Source: Archivesica marissinica (lineage: Eukaryota > Mollusca > Bivalvia > Venerida > Vesicomyidae). From it: a DNA stretch of 64,000 nt. Made by a program: the position numbers and the translations under genes. The stretch is from contig CM026390.1 in assembly GCA_014843695.1 (NCBI GenBank), positions 12,998,904 through 13,062,903 on the forward strand, written 5' to 3'. Under the pieces are notes generated by a model, which ran no database searches, had not been told where the DNA came from, and was given only the letters and a program-made list of their open reading frames with translations. Shown in pieces: positions 53,201-59,200 of the stretch (its first letter is position 1; each line of letters begins with the position of its first letter).

Positions 53201-56200
53201 CTGAGCTCGGCACGTATTTTTATCTTCCTTGGCCTTCCGAGCCGCAGCCCCTGCCCGTCCTTGTTTTATAGGATCCTTCCGTCGTGCTGTTTGCAGCTTC
53301 GCAGGCGTCGTCTCTGGTGTCAGAACTACAGGATCTGTCACTCTCTCCGGTGTAGACATCGCTAGCTATGGTAAGCGGACATACGTGTCCAAATTGGCAA
53401 TGCTTCGCAGTGGTTAACGCCGCGGTGAGCGGTGCAAGGTACATGCCATACCTGTGGTATAGCTCGCACGTGGCTGTGCTTAACGCGTGGCTGACGAACG
53501 GATCAGCTTCGAGATCGGCAACTAGTCTCGGTTGATTTTCTGGTTGTATGGGTAGAAACATACTTGCTACTGCTGCGTAGAACTGAAGGGCTGCGGCCCC
53601 TAAGGATTTTGTCATCGCGGCCCCGAGCTTCGCTTCATAGCGCGCGTAGAGCTTCTCGATAGCATTGTCTGTCATATTGTCAACCTGATCGGTTGTGAGT
53701 TGTCGTCCTAGATATTGTTCAGTCTGCCCCCCTGCTGCTAGTGCTGCAAGTCGTTGACGCTTGTTGTCTTGACGGGCGCTCTCGTCTCCCGGCGTCTCGG
53801 CAGTCGGGACCGCTGTTTCCGTCGGCCCATCAATCGGGGCCGCGGCATCCATCAACTGATCAAGAAGTTCGTCGCAGTTCATTTATCTGAGTGCTATCCG
53901 TACTCGCCTCTTAAGTCTAACATACTGCCACACGCACCACCCCAGTGTGGCGGAAATTATGATCTGGTTGATCAGCAGAATTGCTTCCCACATGCTAAGC
54001 TGTGAATAGCACTTTATAAGCAGCTGGTTGGTCCGTCTTTAACAGCAGCGTGCTGTGTTTTGTTCCTGCAAGCGTCTGCCGTACCGTGGCTCGCTCTTCA
54101 TACGTGGGAATTACGTCATTCTCTCGAAGGCACTCTTCGAAGGAGTCACGATCTTTGCAGTGAAAGACCGCGGCCCAGCGTGTCTGCTCGCGGAGATCCT
54201 TCAGAACTGAGTTGTATTTCTGGGTCAACACCCAGACGCTTTGCAGCGCATGCCGTCCGCTGAAGACCAGCTCTGACAGCATGTCCTTCTTTTTGGTCAT
54301 AGCTGCCTTGGCCGAGCAGTCGTCAATAACGTACAGGGTGGGCTCACCCTGGAACATGGTGTAGAAGACCCGCAGCCATGTATGTAACTTTTCACAGGGG
54401 TCTAGTATGTAGACCTCGGGGTCCCTCCAGATCCAAGGGCGGCTCTGGTAAGTTGCGTTATGCGCAATCGTGGGGCAGAGGATCACTATGTGCCGAAATA
54501 TCCCGCGGTAGGGGCCCTCGAGCAAGTCCAGTATGAATACAGTTTTACCGCAACCAGTCTGACCGCATATGATGGCCGAGTGGGGGTCGCGGGGTAGCAG
54601 ATCAATAGAGCGCACTGACGAATCGACCATCTTCGATGTTGAGCTGTGCATCTGTAATGATGTACAGATACACGTTCAATGCGCCATCGGCGTCTGCTTC
54701 TTTGGCTATCTGGATTGTTACACCCTCGATGGCATTCTCCACTCTGCGCCCATTACCATGGAGTTGGTCATCATCGCTGGTCCGCAAATCGAGCCACAAT
54801 GCGTATTTCGAAGTTAGGAACTCTGCTAGAGAGACGTCCGCGAGTTGTAGGTCTTTGGCGACCACAGCAACCTCTGGGGCGCGCTTAGAGCCGCATGCAA
54901 ACTGCTTTTTGGCTTCATCCCACTGCTGGTAGGCGCGCATGCCTTGGCTGTACAGCTGGTTGGGGACACCCTCAATTGTCACCTCAACCTTGGTAATTTT
55001 GGGATTGTAGAAGCTTTCGGTTTCTCTAGCCCCGGCCTCCTCGAACAGCAGCAGGATTCCCTTCATCGAGCGGGCCGGGACGTTGATATTAATGTTCCAC
55101 AGGGTGTCGTTTTTGTTTTACGTTATTTTGCGATGACGAAGAACTCTGTCATAAAGGATTGCAAGCCGCCCGGTATACTGCTCTCTAATCATTCGTGCGA
55201 GGTCGGGCAGCGTGACCATATACTGTATGTTGCAGCCTGGCGCGGCCTAGGTTAGTACATTACTAGGGTAATAGCCAAAGAATTGCCAACCATGAGATGA
55301 CGCCAACCACAATGAGCGCACTTTTCTCATCTTCATGCTGTTCTTCATCAGTCGTTCCCGTGGGAACCGCTGCCGGTGGGCCTGGTTCCGGCTCGGCACT
55401 CTTTTGATGAAGCGGAACGGCGGAGAAGCTCCCGTGAGTTGTTGGTATGACAGCCACCTCGTTGACATCGTCATTGTGACCTAAGGACATGTTGGAGCTA
55501 GCTATCACGATTTCATTGTTGTATCCGGCCCGATGACCGATTCGCAGCAACATGTCACTCGGGGCCATGTAGAGGCTGTGGCCGAAGACGAAATCTACCT
55601 GACTCTTCGCATACTGAAGAACGTCTTGGTACCGATTGATTGCCGACGGGATGTCCACCGGGGCGTTTATGGCGTCTTTAATATTCGCTAGAAACTGCTT
55701 CTGTGCGTCAAATGCCGTGCCAGCTCCGTCTATGCAGGACCTCGTCTGTGATTGGGCTCCCAGGAGAGCCCAGACCTAGGTCCGGATTGAATCATTCAGG
55801 CGGGAAACACCGACCTGGGTGATCCCGTTTGACTTATCTAGCACAAATGTGCCCCAGACGCCGTCTACGTCCGGATCTTGCAGAATATGATCAATATGAG
55901 TCTTTTTTGGCGGTAGCCAGTAGCAGGATGAAACACCACAGCGACGCCCGCCAGAGACCTGTGCCCCGAATGTCATTTTCGCCGGGTCCCAATTTCCGGC
56001 ATCCTGGGTGGCAATGTGTTTATCCGGGCTGTCGTTCCTGAAATCGGTCTGCTTCCACGCGGTGTGTCCTTTGGTGTAGGCATCGCCGAGCCCGTTGCTG
56101 TTCGGGAAGCTCTTCTGCCGCCAGTCGGTCATCGGGCTGACCTTAAACTCTGCGCAGAGCCGCTCATACGCCAGCCGGTCATACGTATTTGAGACGGGGT

Positions 56201-59200
56201 CATACGCTCTGTCTTGTGGTAGCGCGGAATTTAGCTCGCACAGGACCCTCCGCGTGGTATAGTACACGTGGAACAGGAAGACCGACTGCATAAGTGGCTG
56301 TGTTTCGCCTTTAAGATGATCATTGAAAGACATACCGCAGCCTGTGGTGGCGCACCAGATGGCGAAATTAAGCTGGTTCTGCCAGAATTGCATCGGTGTG
56401 TTGTCCCAAGCCTTCACCACGGTATCCGTCTTGACAGGAGGTAGCCTGTATTTTCGCCATATATCCGTAACCTCGGTGTAGAAGACCTCGTTCGGGCCGA
56501 CCGCGATCATCAGGGTGGTTAGGTTCACGGCCTCAAGCTGGCATTTATATACACCGCCGGTTTTATAAGTAACCGAAGGATTATAGCCGAAAGTTCTATT
56601 TAAAGTATTAGTCATATTTTATTATAACTATTATCACCGATGTTCAAAGGGGTGAGGCCACAAGCCTCCAACAATATATTGATAACCGCGGCGGAGATCT
56701 ACGCGTTGGCCTCAGATCAATAACTCTTACGGTCGGTTGGTATAATATAAATGACGAAGGGTTCGGGTGCCTAAAAGATGGTGTTGTAACCTATGTAAAG
56801 TTACCCCAAGGGTTATGGAGTTTCAGTGAATTGCAAAAGTGTATCGACTCAGAACTTACCGACTTGGCTAGTATCGACATTTGTAAAGCCAATGGACTCG
56901 TAACCCTAACTATCAAAACCGGAAGAGTAGCTATGAGTTCCGGTGTTTGTAAAATACTCGGTATTTGTAAAATATACAAAACTTCCTGCGGTTGTCAACC
57001 GGTACGTATGTCGGAGATAAACCCGTAAGTGTTGCCTTAACTAAAACCCTTCAAGTACATTTAGGACAGTTAAACACTTCATATAATATATATGACGGAG
57101 TACCTAGTACGCTCCTTAAGGTAATAGACGCGGGAAACTCTTTCTTCGGGGAAACCGTTACTATAGAGTGTCCTCATCCCGAATTCAAACGTTTGGAACG
57201 CGGTTGTATTAACGAATTGAATATTACTATCAGAGATGATAGCGGGCGAGCATTAAATAATCACGAGTTTCCGATTTCTATAGTACTCGAGATAAAATGA
57301 GTATATACGGACCCGGATCTAGTAACGTTTCTACCGTTAATAAAACCCCTGTACATAATCATAGATTAGATAAAATTACTACCGAGGTAAATGGAATAAT
57401 CGCTGTGTTAGCTAGACTCGGTAAACCTAAAAAAGACGTTATTACCGTATGGGCCGAGGAAAAAGGTCCTCTACGCGATGGAGCGTATGAGTGGTCATTC
57501 GGTAATAGTGGAAATAATAAATATTCCGGATATCCTATGACAATATCGGGTAGAATTTTACGTATGTCAATATCCTCCGTAAAAACACCAGGAGGGGGGG
57601 TGTAGATAGTATTACGGTGAAAGTCGTAATTAACGGAGTTACGCAAAAACAAGGTATTACAAAAATTAAGGGCGTTCGGTCGGCGTATATAATTTTTGCT
57701 AATCCAATTGAAGTAATGGCTGGTAATGTTATAAATTTTATAACAATTTCGACTAAATCCGTAGACTCAGTTAGTGTTGTAGCTGTAATAGTCGAACTAG
57801 ATTTATAATATGAAGAATAACCTCGAACCCTAACCAATAAAACGTTGACATGGCGTTGTATCCTAATGTACCCATAATAGAGGAAGTTATCGTGGACCCC
57901 TCGGTATTTAGAATGACCCGGATCATAGAGATTCAAACTTTATTACTAGCCGAGCGTGAATCTCGTACAAACACGTCTAAAAAATACAAACGATTAGCCA
58001 ACATTGTTGAAGGAGCTAATACGATTTTCGCGACAGGCTCTATAATTAGTGGTGTTGGAAGCGTTACTATAACAACGACAATCGTAGGAACACCGATAGC
58101 GGTCGGATTAGGGGTCGCAGCGGCTGCCAGCGGTCTTCTATGTATGGTAGGACGAAAGGTAGTTCGGCATATGGAAACTAAAAGTAAAAAACACGACCGT
58201 ATCGCGACCGCCGCTATCATCCCCGCTGGCACACATAAACACCGATAGCGGTCGGATTAGGGGTCGCAGCGGCTGCCAGCGGTCTTCTATGTATGGTAGG
58301 ACGAAAGGTAGTTCGGCATATGGAAACTAAAAGTAAAAAACACGACCGTATCGCGACCGCCGCTAGAACTAAAAAGAACAGTATCGATGTTATAATAAGT
58401 GAGGCTATTCGAGATAACGTAATTTCAGACGCCGAATTTAAAATCGTTTGCGACGAATGGGATAGGTATCAGGTCTTGAAAGAAGACATTCGGACTAAGT
58501 GTAGAGCATCTCCTAATACTCTGCCAAATGATCGTATCGAAAAGTTAATCGCTGACGGTAGATCGGACGAAAGAAAAAAAGTACTCAGACAGCTAAGCGC
58601 GTAGTATGTCTGTGTATGTGGGGAGGCCCTCTTGAGCGCGAACAACCACCCAATTATACCCCGCGATTAATTCCGAGCGCTCCCGAATATTAAATATGCA
58701 ATTATATCAATGCAAAAAAAGTATCCTTAAGTGATCTTTCTACTATATAACAGGAAGGCACATAAGGATATTTTTTTCTTAAATGTTATCGATTTTATCT
58801 GATACAAAGTACGATTCCGTTAGGAATACCTTCTCCGCAACGTATACAAGGATGAGGAATCATATTACCATTACGAAACATAGCAAGGTGAATCCTACAA
58901 TAATTAATATAACGACTTTTACCACAAGGCTTGACTCTACCGATTCTCAACCACACACATTTGTTAATACCTTTCATCGTTACGCGGATATAACATTTAC
59001 AAAAATAACTCCAATAGTAGAAACGCATATTTGATCATGATAACTATGTATACCTCGATAGTGGTTGTAAAATCGTTAATAAAAGACGCAGAACCCACTA
59101 TAGTATAGGAGCACGACCAGAAAAAGGTTGCCGAAACCGTGGTAGCCCTGACCAAAAGGCTTAATAATCATTGAGATTCAACCCCCAACAGGTAAGTGGT

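Noticed and set aside
58783..59034. 83-codon plus-strand frame
   Set aside because: The opposite strand has Cys/His spacing typical of a zinc knuckle, so the plus frame is taken as its shadow.
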